Below, one piece after another: positions 17,298 through 25,328 of a stretch of 64,000 bases of DNA. The DNA lies in the NCBI GenBank assembly GCA_963742535.1, contig CAVUMC010000002.1:1922001-1986000 (forward strand). Reading direction: 5' to 3'. Made by a program: the position numbers and the translations under genes. Under the pieces are notes generated by a model. The model was given only the letters and a program-made list of their open reading frames with translations. It ran no database searches and was not told the DNA's origin. The stretch comes from VRUE01 sp963742535. GTDB taxonomy: Bacteria > Actinomycetota > Thermoleophilia > Solirubrobacterales > 70-9. Position 1 is the first letter of the stretch. Each line of letters opens with the position of its first letter.

Positions 17298-17744
17298 GTG
17301 GCCAGCTTCACTTTCACGCGCGAGATCGCGGCGCCGCCGGCGACCGTCTTCGACGTGCTCACGGATCACGCCGGGTACTCGAAGCTGACCCCGTTGCGTA
17401 AGTCGGAGCTCGAGCGGCAAGGGGAGGCCGATCCGAACGGGGTCGGCGCGATCCGCAAGCTCACTGTTGTGGGGCCGCCGATGCGGGAGGAAGTGATCGC
17501 TTATGAGGCGCCCAGCCGCTTCTCCTACAAGGTGCTGTCGGGGCTGCCGGTGCGCGACCACGTCGGCACCGTCGAGCTCTCCGCGGACGCTGGCGGGGGG
17601 ACCAGGATGGTCTACGCGATTCGCACCCAGCCCACCCTGCCGGTCGTCGGCTTCGCCGTCGTCGCCGGAATCAGGCAGGCGGTCAAAGGGCTGATCGACG
17701 GGATCGCCAAGGAGTCCGAGCGGCGCGCGGTCACGACGGGTTGA
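17298..17744 (+). CDS. SRPBCC (START/Bet v1-like) family protein
   Basis: A 148-residue protein of the polyketide cyclase/dehydrase-like SRPBCC group, which binds hydrophobic ligands in a helix-grip cavity. The start FTFTREIAAPPATVFDVLTDH and the middle YEAPSRFSYKVLSG are typical. Starts with GTG 17298. Ligand unknown. Probably co-transcribed with the MBL hydrolase upstream and possibly with the PQQ-propeller gene downstream (45-base gap). Confidence 0.85.
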   Translation: MASFTFTREIAAPPATVFDVLTDHAGYSKLTPLRKSELERQGEADPNGVGAIRKLTVVGPPMREEVIAYEAPSRFSYKVLSGLPVRDHVGTVELSADAGGGTRMVYAIRTQPTLPVVGFAVVAGIRQAVKGLIDGIAKESERRAVTTG

Positions 17745-17789
17745 GCGGGCGGGGATGAGCCCGCGCCTCGACCAACAGGAGTTGCGCCG

Positions 17790-19211
17790 CTGAGCGGGTT
17801 CTGGAAAACCGCGCTGGTTGGCGCCTGGGGCGCCGCCACTCACTTCTGGCACACGCGGCGCGGGATCGCCGTCGCCCTGATCGCCGCTGGGGCGCTCGCC
17901 GTCGGCGGCGCGGGCGTGCTCACCTATGAGCTGCTCAAGCGGCCCGCTGACGTGCACAACGAAAACGCCACCTTCGTGCCGCAGAAGCCGGCCGAACCGA
18001 CGCAGGCGAAGACGGTCAATTGGCCGATGTTTGGGCTCAACCCGGCGCGCACCCGCTACCTGCCGGCAAAGGGAATAAAGCCGCCCTTCCGCAAGCTCTG
18101 GCGCTTCACCGAGCGGCCGCTGCTCGAGTTTCCGCCGATCTACGTCGGCGGCACGCTCTACTTCGTCAACAACAACGGCACCGCCTACGCGCTTGACGCC
18201 GATACCGGCAAGGTGCTCTGGGAACGCAGCATCGGCCGCCTCAACGCCTCCTCGCCGGCCTACTCGCGCCACCGCCTTTACATCGTCAACCTCGTCCCCG
18301 GTCACATCGTCAAGCTCGACGCCAAGACCGGCAAGATCATCTGGAAGCGCTCGCTGCCGGGCCGGGCGGAGTCCTCGCCGGTGGTGATCGGCCGCACGGT
18401 CTACTTCGGCTGCGAAGACGGCAAGCTCTACGCGCTCAGCACCGGCAAAGGTCATGTGCGCTGGGCGACCAGCCTCGGCGGACCGATCAAGTCGGCGCCG
18501 GCCTACTACGGCGGCCGCCTCTACGTTGGCGACTACGGCGGCTACATGAACGCGGTCGACGCCAAGAGCGGCAAGTTGATCTGGCAGAGCGGCTCGCTCG
18601 GCCAGGGCTTCGGCACTGCCGGCCAGTTCTACTCGACCCCAGCGGTGGCCTTCGGCCGCGTCTACGCCGGCAATAACGACGACCGCGTCTATAGCTACGA
18701 CATCAAGGACGGCACGCTCGCCTGGAGCTACTCGACCGGCGGCTACGCCTACTCCGGGCCGACCGTGGCGACCACTCGCCACAGCCCGCCGACCGTCTAC
18801 ATCGGCTCCTTCGACGGCAATATCTACGCCCTCGACGCCAAGGACGGCCAAGTGCGTTGGAGCCACTCCGCCGGCGGTCAGGTTGTCGGCTCGCTCTCGG
18901 CGATTGGCGACATCGTCTACGTCGCCGAGTTCACCAACAACTCGACCAGCGGCTTCATGATGAAGAGCGGTCGCAGGGTCTTCCACTACGGCCGCGGCAC
19001 CTACTCGCCGGTGATCTCCGACGGCCGCCGCCTCTATCTGACCGGCTACTCGAGCATCACCGCCCTACAGCCCTATAGCTACAAACGCGCCGTCGCCCCC
19101 GCGATCGTCGCGCCTAAGAACCAGGCGCAACGCCACCCGGAGGGGGCGGCGGCGCAACCGGGAAGTTCGGGGCAAAAGCAGGGAAAACAGGGTGGTGAAT
19201 CGCGTCACTGA
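17790..19211 (+). CDS. Membrane-anchored PQQ-type beta-propeller protein (likely CTG start)
   Basis: Exported protein with a signal anchor and a PQQ-like eight-bladed propeller. From about 18020 on it shows repeated blades with the pattern Y-A-L-D-A-x-T-G-K-x-x-W, as in BamB and quinoprotein dehydrogenases. The only ordinary start, GTG 17916, would leave out the hydrophobic segment GIAVALIAAGALAVGGAGV encoded just upstream. The frame is open from 17745 with no ATG, GTG or TTG before 17916, but a CTG at 17790 follows an ACAGGAG site at 9-10 bases, so I take CTG. Catalytic PQQ residues were not identified, so a scaffold role is as likely as a dehydrogenase. The 3' end overlaps the convergent glycanase gene by 98 bases. 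Confidence 0.75.
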   Translation: MSGFWKTALVGAWGAATHFWHTRRGIAVALIAAGALAVGGAGVLTYELLKRPADVHNENATFVPQKPAEPTQAKTVNWPMFGLNPARTRYLPAKGIKPPFRKLWRFTERPLLEFPPIYVGGTLYFVNNNGTAYALDADTGKVLWERSIGRLNASSPAYSRHRLYIVNLVPGHIVKLDAKTGKIIWKRSLPGRAESSPVVIGRTVYFGCEDGKLYALSTGKGHVRWATSLGGPIKSAPAYYGGRLYVGDYGGYMNAVDAKSGKLIWQSGSLGQGFGTAGQFYSTPAVAFGRVYAGNNDDRVYSYDIKDGTLAWSYSTGGYAYSGPTVATTRHSPPTVYIGSFDGNIYALDAKDGQVRWSHSAGGQVVGSLSAIGDIVYVAEFTNNSTSGFMMKSGRRVFHYGRGTYSPVISDGRRLYLTGYSSITALQPYSYKRAVAPAIVAPKNQAQRHPEGAAAQPGSSGQKQGKQGGESRH

Positions 19212-20220
19212 GGGCGGCGAGGCTGGCCGGGTAGTTCTGGATCCGGTAGGTACTGGTCGAGCCGAAGTCCTGGTAGTAGACGAGCATCTTGGTTCGTTGG
19301 TGGCCGCGCACCCAGCCCATCAGGCGGTCCATGTACCCAGGGTCGTCGGCCCCGTTCGCGATGCCGAACTCGGGGATCGCGAAGGGCTTCGGCGCGAAGC
19401 GGTTGTAGAGGCCGGTGAGCGCCTTCCAGTCCTGGGCGTCGGAGTAGAAGTCGGTGCCGACCCAGTCGACGTATTTGTCTCCGGGGTAGAAGTATTTGGG
19501 TCGGTTCTGCGGCACCGTCGGCGAGCCGGCGGGCAGGGTGCTCCAGAGCACCGCGACCGGCGCCTTGGGCAGGCCGTTCGCCCCTGATTTCAAAGGCGGC
19601 AGGCCCGTTTCGCCCAGCTCGGCGTTGATCCGCGCCCGGCTGCCGCCGCCGTGGACGAGGATGTAGATGCGGCGGAAGGCGAGCCGGTACCAACGCGGCT
19701 TGTGGGCGGCGTCGCGCAGCTTGCCGTCGCAGTCGTAGGAGGCGTAGACGTTGAGACAGCGGTTCGGCTCGCCCAGCGGGCGGATGTAGGCGGGCATTTC
19801 CTTCGCCCAGAAGAGCTTGTTGAGCCGGACCAGGTATTCGTCGCCGTAGCCCTGCGCGATCGAGCGCGGGCTGATCACCTCACTGCCGCTGCCGGGGTCG
19901 CCGGTGGTGATGTGGAGGATCGGCCGCGCCCGCGCCGTCTGCCAGCGTTCGATCGACTCTGGGAAGTCCGCGCCCCAGGTGCGGAAGCTCTCGATCAGCG
20001 CCGGGTGCTTGCCGAGGGCGCTGCTGAACTGGCCGAAGTCAGCCGGGTCACCGGTGTCGCTGACCCCGAAGAAGATCTTCTTGCCCTTGGGCATCAGGGC
20101 GCCGGCCTGGGCGTTGGCGGGCAACGCCGCGCAGAGAGCGGCGAGGAGCGCCAGCGCGAGGGCGCGTTTGAAGTTGGGGCGATTGATCCGAGGCAAATGC
20201 AATCCGGGTTGGCCGACCAC
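19114..20220 (-). CDS. Secreted GH26-like glycoside hydrolase
   Basis: Exported protein of 368 aa: signal peptide (about 1-40, cleavage near NAQAGA), then a TIM-barrel domain resembling glycoside hydrolase family 26 (beta-mannanase or related glucanase). Candidate catalytic acid/base is Glu151 in RPLGE and candidate nucleophile is Glu284 in PEFG; both motifs fit clan GH-A families. The C terminus is Pro-rich (APPPPPGG). It starts with GTG 20220. The last 98 bases of this gene and of the PQQ-propeller gene are read from both strands. Confidence 0.75.
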   Translation of the reverse strand: MVGQPGLHLPRINRPNFKRALALALLAALCAALPANAQAGALMPKGKKIFFGVSDTGDPADFGQFSSALGKHPALIESFRTWGADFPESIERWQTARARPILHITTGDPGSGSEVISPRSIAQGYGDEYLVRLNKLFWAKEMPAYIRPLGEPNRCLNVYASYDCDGKLRDAAHKPRWYRLAFRRIYILVHGGGSRARINAELGETGLPPLKSGANGLPKAPVAVLWSTLPAGSPTVPQNRPKYFYPGDKYVDWVGTDFYSDAQDWKALTGLYNRFAPKPFAIPEFGIANGADDPGYMDRLMGWVRGHQRTKMLVYYQDFGSTSTYRIQNYPASLAALSDAIHHPVFPAFAPNFPVAPPPPPGGVAPGS

Positions 20221-20258
20221 CTTGCGTCAACACCGGCGCGAACGCCGGGTTGCCCTCG

Positions 20259-21779
20259 CTACTGGGAGACGAGTTGCAGGACTTCGTCGGCGTACTTGGC
20301 GACGAAGCTGGGTCCGACGCCGCTGATCTCGGCCAGGCTGGCCTCGTTGCGGGGACGGCTGGCGGCGATCGCCGCCAGCGTCTTGTTGTGGGCCACGGTG
20401 TAGGCGGGCTTGCCCGCCGCCGCTTTCAGTCGCCAGGCCTTGAGCTCCTCGAAGAGCGGCGCGTCGGCTTCGGCCAGCTCGGCCGGCGGCGCCTTCGGCT
20501 TGGCCGTGCGGCGCACCACGATCGTCTCGGGGTCGGGCAGCCAGCCCGCGCCGTCGCAGACGTCGCAGCAGCGGCCGAGAGGCTGGCCGGCCTCGCGATC
20601 GCCGAAGTGGTCGAGGATGCTGCGGCGGCGGCAGCGATCGCCGTAGATGAAGGCCTTGATCGTGTGGTAGTCGCGCCAGCCACGCTCGCGGGCGATCGTC
20701 AGCTCGGGGTCGCGCTGCTCGATGAAGCGCACGAGGCGGCCGAGGTCGGCCTTCATCGCCAGCAGCACGGCCTTCGCTGGCAGCCCGTCGCGGCCACCGC
20801 GCCCGGCCTCCTGGTAGTAGGCCTCGAGGCTGGTCGGGATCGCCATGTGCCAGACCGAGCGCACGTCGGCCTTGTCGACGCCCATGCCGAAGGCGTTGGT
20901 GGCGACGATTACTTCGGCGTCGCCTTCCATGAAGCGGCGCTGGGTTGAGGTGCGGTTCTCGGACTCCATGCCGGCGTGGTAGGCGAGCGCCCGCAGGCCG
21001 GAGTCGCGCAGCGTCTGCGCGACCTCGTCGGTGTCGCGGCGGGTCCCGCAGTAGACGATCGCCGGCCGGTTCGCGGGGTCGGCGAGGCCGCCTTCCAGCA
21101 GCGCCAGGCGCCGTGCCTTCGACCCCTTGCCCTCTAGCGGGACGATGTCGAAGGAGATGTTGGGGCGATCGAACCCCGATCGCACCTGCAACGGGCTCTT
21201 CAGCCCGAAGCGGGAGACGATCTCCGCCGCGACGGCCTTGGTTGCGGTTGCGGTGCAGGCCATCACCGGCGGCCGCCCGAGCCGCTGGGCGATCTCGGGC
21301 AAGCGCAGGTAGTCGGGCCGGAAGTCGTGCCCCCATTCAGAGACGCAGTGGGCCTCATCGACGGCGAGCAGGTCGATCTTCCGCTGCGCGAGTGCGTCGA
21401 GGAAGACGGTCGAGGCAAAGCGCTCCGGCGAGCAGTAGACGATTCGCGCCGCACCGCCGCGCACCGCCTCGAGCGCTTCCCGTACCCCTTCGGGGCTCAT
21501 CCCCGAGGAGATCATCGCTACCGGGTGGCCAGCGGCGGTCAGGCGGCGCCACTGGTCCTGCATCAGGGCGATCAGCGGGCTGACCACGATCGTCAGATCC
21601 TCGGTCGCCAGGCCCGGCAGTTGGTAGCAGAGGCTCTTGCCGCCGCCGGTCGGCATCACGATCAGCGAGTCGCGCCCTTCCAGGCCCGCCTCGACCGCCT
21701 CGCGCTGCCCGGGCCGCCACTCGAGGAAGCCAAGCTCCTTCAGCAGGACATCGGCGCGGCTTTCGGTTTGCGTGCTCAC
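20259..21779 (-). CDS. recQ: ATP-dependent DNA helicase RecQ
   Basis: 3'-5' DNA helicase of the RecQ family used in recombination and repair, 506 aa. Walker A TGGGKS is near residues 44-49 and the DEAH box at 141-144 is followed by the RecQ-specific CVSEWGHDFRPDY segment. After the second RecA-like domain there is a zinc site (CRRRSILDHF ... CCDVCDG), a reduced winged-helix region and a C-terminal HRDC domain (about 435-505, with LAEISGVGPSFVAKYADEVL). It is shorter than E. coli RecQ, as is usual for actinobacterial forms. GTG start at 21779. Confidence 0.93.
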   Translation of the reverse strand: MSTQTESRADVLLKELGFLEWRPGQREAVEAGLEGRDSLIVMPTGGGKSLCYQLPGLATEDLTIVVSPLIALMQDQWRRLTAAGHPVAMISSGMSPEGVREALEAVRGGAARIVYCSPERFASTVFLDALAQRKIDLLAVDEAHCVSEWGHDFRPDYLRLPEIAQRLGRPPVMACTATATKAVAAEIVSRFGLKSPLQVRSGFDRPNISFDIVPLEGKGSKARRLALLEGGLADPANRPAIVYCGTRRDTDEVAQTLRDSGLRALAYHAGMESENRTSTQRRFMEGDAEVIVATNAFGMGVDKADVRSVWHMAIPTSLEAYYQEAGRGGRDGLPAKAVLLAMKADLGRLVRFIEQRDPELTIARERGWRDYHTIKAFIYGDRCRRRSILDHFGDREAGQPLGRCCDVCDGAGWLPDPETIVVRRTAKPKAPPAELAEADAPLFEELKAWRLKAAAGKPAYTVAHNKTLAAIAASRPRNEASLAEISGVGPSFVAKYADEVLQLVSQ

Positions 21780-21811
21780 GGAATCAGGCTATGCGTTTCT
21801 CCGGCGGGTGG

Positions 21812-21870
21812 CATGGGGGAGGGGGGTCGAGGACAGCCCGTGGACTGCCCGCAGGCCCCCCTCCCCCATG
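21812..21870. terminator. Long G/C-tract hairpin between efeO and recQ
   Basis: A perfect 15-bp inverted repeat (arms 21812-21826 and 21856-21870, each CATG plus G runs) with a 29-base loop lies in the 106 bases between the efeO stop and the recQ start. It could end the efe transcript. There is no T run, so a structured recQ leader is the alternative. Confidence 0.45.
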
Positions 21871-21885
21871 ACAGGACCCGTCGGC

Positions 21886-22986
21886 CTAAACGATTTGAGC
21901 TGGAACCTGTGACAACAGCTCCGCCAAAGCGTCGATTTCCTGCGCCAGCTTGCGCGTGTCGGCCTTGGTCAGTTCGGTGTAGGAGACGAAGCCGTCGCCG
22001 CGTTCGTAGGGCTTCAACGAGGCGTAGACGTCATCGAAGCTCGCTTCGATTTCCTTCGCCAGCTTCGGGTCGTCCTTGCTGAGCAGCGGCTCGACCGCTT
22101 CGAAGGCCGCCTCGGCCCCTTCGACGTTGGCCTTGAAGTCGACCAGGTCGATGTGCGAATAGCGCTCCTCCTCGCCGGTGATCTTCGAGGCCGAGACCTC
22201 TCCGAGCAGCTCGTTGGCGCCGTTGGCGATCTGCACCGCCTGCAGGTTCACGGTCTTGACCTTTTCCTCTAGTTCTTCGATGTCGGCCAGCAGTTGTTCG
22301 GCGACCGGCGCCATGCCCTTGGCGGCGTCTTCTTCCCAGAGCGCCTTCTCGATCACGTGGAAGCCGCTCCACTGCTTCGCCGGTACGTCGTTTTCACGCG
22401 CGTCGATGCGCGGGTCGAGGTCGCCGAAGGACTCGGCCACGGGCTCGATCCGCTCGTAGGGGATGCGGGCGGCGGCGTACAGCGACTTCGCCTTCTCGAC
22501 TTCACCGGCGACGATTGCGGCGACGAACGGTTCCGTTTCGGCGACCAACTCGGTGGTGTTTTCCTCGAGGTAGTCGCGGTACTGGGCAATCGCCTTTTCG
22601 ACTTCGGGGCTGTTCGGGGCCTGCAGCTCACCGCTGACCTTGAGCGTGCCTTTATCGGTGTCTCCGCCCGGGCAATAGAGTGTGTATTCGCCTTCCTCGA
22701 GGGTCAGCGCGAAGCTTCCGGAGAGTCCATCGGAGAGGTTCTCGACCTCGCCCAGGATCGTTTCGCCGTCGAGCACCTCGAGCTCGGTCACCTTCGAGGT
22801 GCCGGCGTTTTCGACTTCGAAGTTGATCGGTCCGGCGGGAGCTTTCGCCTGGTTCGGCACGCAACCCGCGTCGGTCAGCTCAAAGGCCATCTTCTTGGCG
22901 CCCGCGGGGGCGTCGTTGCTGGAACCGCAGCCGGCGGCGAGTATCGAAAGCGCCCCAAGTGCGGCGAGGGCGGCTATCCGGCTCAT
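21886..22986 (-). CDS. efeO: Iron uptake system lipoprotein EfeO (cupredoxin + imelysin/M75 domain)
   Basis: Extracytoplasmic component of the EfeUOB ferrous iron uptake system, thought to bind iron and pass it to EfeB and EfeU. Lipoprotein signal with lipobox LAAGC (Cys20 from ATG 22986), a cupredoxin-like region at about 30-120, then an imelysin (M75) domain with the family motif GFHVIEKALW. ATG 22986 is preferred over the ATG at 23037, which would put 17 extra residues before the lipoprotein signal. It follows efeB by 154 bases; that gap holds an iron-box-like palindrome and a long hairpin, so efeO may have its own promoter. Confidence 0.9.
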   Translation of the reverse strand: MSRIAALAALGALSILAAGCGSSNDAPAGAKKMAFELTDAGCVPNQAKAPAGPINFEVENAGTSKVTELEVLDGETILGEVENLSDGLSGSFALTLEEGEYTLYCPGGDTDKGTLKVSGELQAPNSPEVEKAIAQYRDYLEENTTELVAETEPFVAAIVAGEVEKAKSLYAAARIPYERIEPVAESFGDLDPRIDARENDVPAKQWSGFHVIEKALWEEDAAKGMAPVAEQLLADIEELEEKVKTVNLQAVQIANGANELLGEVSASKITGEEERYSHIDLVDFKANVEGAEAAFEAVEPLLSKDDPKLAKEIEASFDDVYASLKPYERGDGFVSYTELTKADTRKLAQEIDALAELLSQVPAQIV

Positions 22987-23012
22987 GAGTCTCAAAGTTC
23001 TCCCCTGTCTTT

Positions 23013-23062
23013 GCTGACTTCGTGGTTTTGAGTGCATACGGAGTCACAACCACGAAGTCAGC
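23013..23062 (-). promoter_or_regulatory. Perfect 15-bp inverted repeat in the efeO leader
   Basis: Arms 23013-23027 and 23048-23062 (GCTGACTTCGTGGTT and its complement) are separated by 20 bases. The near arm lies 26 bases before the efeO ATG. It could be a leader hairpin, an operator, or the terminator of efeB. No T run follows on the transcribed strand. Confidence 0.5.
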
Positions 23063-23089
23063 GAACGGTTTGTGGAATCGAAATCAGAA

Positions 23090-23103
23090 TTAGGGCACCC
23101 TAA
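23090..23103. promoter_or_regulatory. Iron-box-like palindrome upstream of efeO
   Basis: TTAGGGCACCCTAA is a perfect 14-base palindrome with half-sites TTAGG and CCTAA four bases apart. It sits about 100 bases upstream of the efeO start. The same half-sites with the same spacing occur upstream of efeU. The half-site matches the ends of the DtxR/IdeR consensus, though the spacing is shorter than in the classical 19-base box, so the regulator is an inference. Confidence 0.55.
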
Positions 23104-23140
23104 CAAAGACCGACAAAAAGAATCGGAATACCGGCTGGAT

Positions 23141-24373
23141 TCAGCCGAGCAGGGTTTCGCCGACGTAGCCGCCGCTGCGCGCTCCGGGCGGCACGGCGAA
23201 GACGGCGCTGCCGACGTGCTTGATGTACTCGTTGAGCGCATCGTTGGAGCCGAGCCGGCGCTGGATCGCGACGAACTGCCGTTGCGGATCACGCTGGAAG
23301 CAGATGAAGAAGAGGCCGGCTTCGAGCTCGCCGAGGCTCTCGTCGACGCCGTCGGTGAAGGAGTAGCCGCGGCGCAGGATCCGCTCGCCGTCGTTGACGC
23401 TGGCCGAGGCAAGCCGCACGTGGGAGTCGACCGGGATCTCCGGCTTGCCGCCTTTTTCGGCCTCGAGGTCGAGCGGTTCGAACTCTTCATGCCCGCCCAA
23501 CGGAGCACCGCGGTACTTGTCGCGGCCGATCGTCTGCTCCTGGTCTTCGAGCGAGGAGCGGTCCCAAATCTCGAGCAGCATGCGGATGCGGCGGGTGACC
23601 ATGTAGCTGCCGCCGCGCATCCAGGACGGCCCTTCGTTGCCGACCCAGACGAAGCGGTCCATCGCCTCGGTGTCCTCGGCCTTGATGTTGGCGGTGCCGT
23701 CCTTGAAGCCCATCAGGTTGCGCGGGGTCTCCTGGCTGCGGCTGGTGCTGGCGGTGCGGCCGAAGCCGAGCTGGGACCAGCGCATGACCACGGTGCCCCG
23801 GCCGATCCGGGCCAGGTTGCGGATCGCGTGGAAGGCGACCTGGGGATCGTCCGAGCAGGCCTGCACGCAGATGTCTCCGCCGCTTTCTTCTCCGTTGAGC
23901 TCGTCGGCGGGCAGTGGCGGGATCTCACGCAGGGCCGCCGGCCGCTTGCCGGCGAGGCCGAGCTGGCGCTTGCTGAAGAGACTGGGACCGAAGCCGAAGG
24001 TGACGGTGAGCCGTGAGGGCAGGAGGCCGACCGTCTCACCGGTGTCTTCGGGCGGCGCCAGCTGCTCGGAGTTGACGTCGCCGACCATCTGGCCGGCGGT
24101 CATTTCGGACGTGGCACGCGACCATTCCTGCATCAGCTCGCGCAGCGCGGCCGGGCTGGTGTCGACCAGGTCGAAGGCGGCGAAGTGAAGCCGGTCCTGC
24201 GCCGCCGTATCGATCCCGGCCTGGTGTTCGCCGTAGAAGGGGAGGCTGCCGGTGCCGTCCTCGGCATTGGCAGTCTCGCTGCCGACGAGGTAGCCGCCGA
24301 CGCCGCCGAGGCCGATCCCAGCCGCCCCGACACCCGCCGCACCCAGCAGTCGCCGTCTTGTCAGCTCAGGCAT
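23141..24373 (-). CDS. efeB: EfeB: Dyp-type haem peroxidase/deferrochelatase with Tat signal
   Basis: Exported haem peroxidase of the DyP family that works with EfeU and EfeO in iron uptake. The N terminus has a twin-arginine signal (TRRRLLGAAG, then a hydrophobic stretch to about residue 30). The DyP motif GFKDGTANI (GxxDG, with the catalytic Asp) is in the middle of the protein and a haem-ligand region follows. Length (410 aa) is normal. It starts 19 bases after the efeU stop, so both lie on one transcript. The order U-B-O differs from the more usual U-O-B. Confidence 0.92.
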   Translation of the reverse strand: MPELTRRRLLGAAGVGAAGIGLGGVGGYLVGSETANAEDGTGSLPFYGEHQAGIDTAAQDRLHFAAFDLVDTSPAALRELMQEWSRATSEMTAGQMVGDVNSEQLAPPEDTGETVGLLPSRLTVTFGFGPSLFSKRQLGLAGKRPAALREIPPLPADELNGEESGGDICVQACSDDPQVAFHAIRNLARIGRGTVVMRWSQLGFGRTASTSRSQETPRNLMGFKDGTANIKAEDTEAMDRFVWVGNEGPSWMRGGSYMVTRRIRMLLEIWDRSSLEDQEQTIGRDKYRGAPLGGHEEFEPLDLEAEKGGKPEIPVDSHVRLASASVNDGERILRRGYSFTDGVDESLGELEAGLFFICFQRDPQRQFVAIQRRLGSNDALNEYIKHVGSAVFAVPPGARSGGYVGETLLG

Positions 24374-24392
24374 CGCGCTCGCGCGGTCGCCG

Positions 24393-25262
24393 TCAAGCGG
24401 GGCTCTCGGCGGGGGACGCTGGCGCCTGTGTCTGCGTCTTTGCCGGGCGCCGCCGCAAGCGGAAGCGATCAGGCCAGAGGACGTAGAGCGACATCGGCAC
24501 CGCGTAGAGCAGGTAGATCCCGACCTCGCCGATGGTCGGCGTCGGCTGCAGACCGAGCATGCCGGTCAGCAGCGAGCCGGTGACGGTTCCCGGCTGGACC
24601 AGCCAGGTGAGGTCGAGCGCCTGGCCCTGCATGGTGTTGAACCAGCCCGCCTCGTGGGCGGTGTGCAACGAGGTCGCCAGCAGGCCGGCGGCGACGAAGA
24701 CGAGGATCAGGCCGGTGAAGCGGAAGAAGCGGTTGAGGTTGAGCCGCACGCCGCCGCGGTAGAGGCCGACGCCGATCACGATCGCCAGGAGCAGGCCGAT
24801 CACCGCGCCGGCCCCGGCCGCGGTCGTGTCGGTCGCGTCCTGGAAGGCGGCGAGCATGAAGACCGAGGTCTCGAAGCCCTCGCGCAGCACGGCGAGAAAG
24901 GCCATCGCTACCAGCGCCATCGCCGAGCCGCGCGCCAAAGCGTGGGCGGCCTCGCCTTCGAGCGCTTTTTTGATCCCGCGCGCGTTGCGGCGCATCCAGA
25001 TGATCATGTAGGTGACCGCGGAGACCGCGATCAGGCCGATGATCGTCTCCAGGCCCTCCTGCTCTTTCTGCGGCAGCTGTTGGCCGACGACCTCGAGCAG
25101 GATCGCGATCCCCAAGCAGAGGGCGACGGCAATGCCGACGCCGATCCACATCTGCTTGATCGCGTCCATGCGACCCTCCTTGACCAGGAAGGCGGCGATG
25201 ATGCCGACGATCAGCGAGGCCTCGACGCCCTCGCGCAGTGCGATGACAAGTGTGGGGATCAT
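24393..25262 (-). CDS. efeU: EfeU: iron permease, FTR1 family
   Basis: Seven-helix membrane channel of the oxidase-dependent iron transporter family (FTR1/EfeU), 289 aa. Both REGxE iron-binding motifs are present: REGVEAS in the first helix and REGFETS near residue 125. It is first in the efeU-efeB-efeO group. A palindromic box at 25308-25323 lies 46 bases before its start, in the 66-base gap after zwf on the same strand, which points to iron-dependent control. Confidence 0.93.
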   Translation of the reverse strand: MIPTLVIALREGVEASLIVGIIAAFLVKEGRMDAIKQMWIGVGIAVALCLGIAILLEVVGQQLPQKEQEGLETIIGLIAVSAVTYMIIWMRRNARGIKKALEGEAAHALARGSAMALVAMAFLAVLREGFETSVFMLAAFQDATDTTAAGAGAVIGLLLAIVIGVGLYRGGVRLNLNRFFRFTGLILVFVAAGLLATSLHTAHEAGWFNTMQGQALDLTWLVQPGTVTGSLLTGMLGLQPTPTIGEVGIYLLYAVPMSLYVLWPDRFRLRRRPAKTQTQAPASPAESPA

Positions 25263-25307
25263 TCCTGCGGATGCTCCTTCGACTGTCCCCTAGCCCAGGG
25301 GACCCTA

Positions 25308-25323
25308 ATTAGGTTTCCCTAAT
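25308..25323. promoter_or_regulatory. Iron-box-like palindrome upstream of efeU
   Basis: ATTAGGTTTCCCTAAT is a 16-base inverted repeat with 6-base arms and a 4-base spacer. A second palindrome, CCTAATTAGG (25304-25313), overlaps it. The core TTAGG-N4-CCTAA matches the efeO site in half-sites and spacing. A DtxR/IdeR-like repressor is inferred. Confidence 0.6.
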
Positions 25324-25328
25324 CGAGG

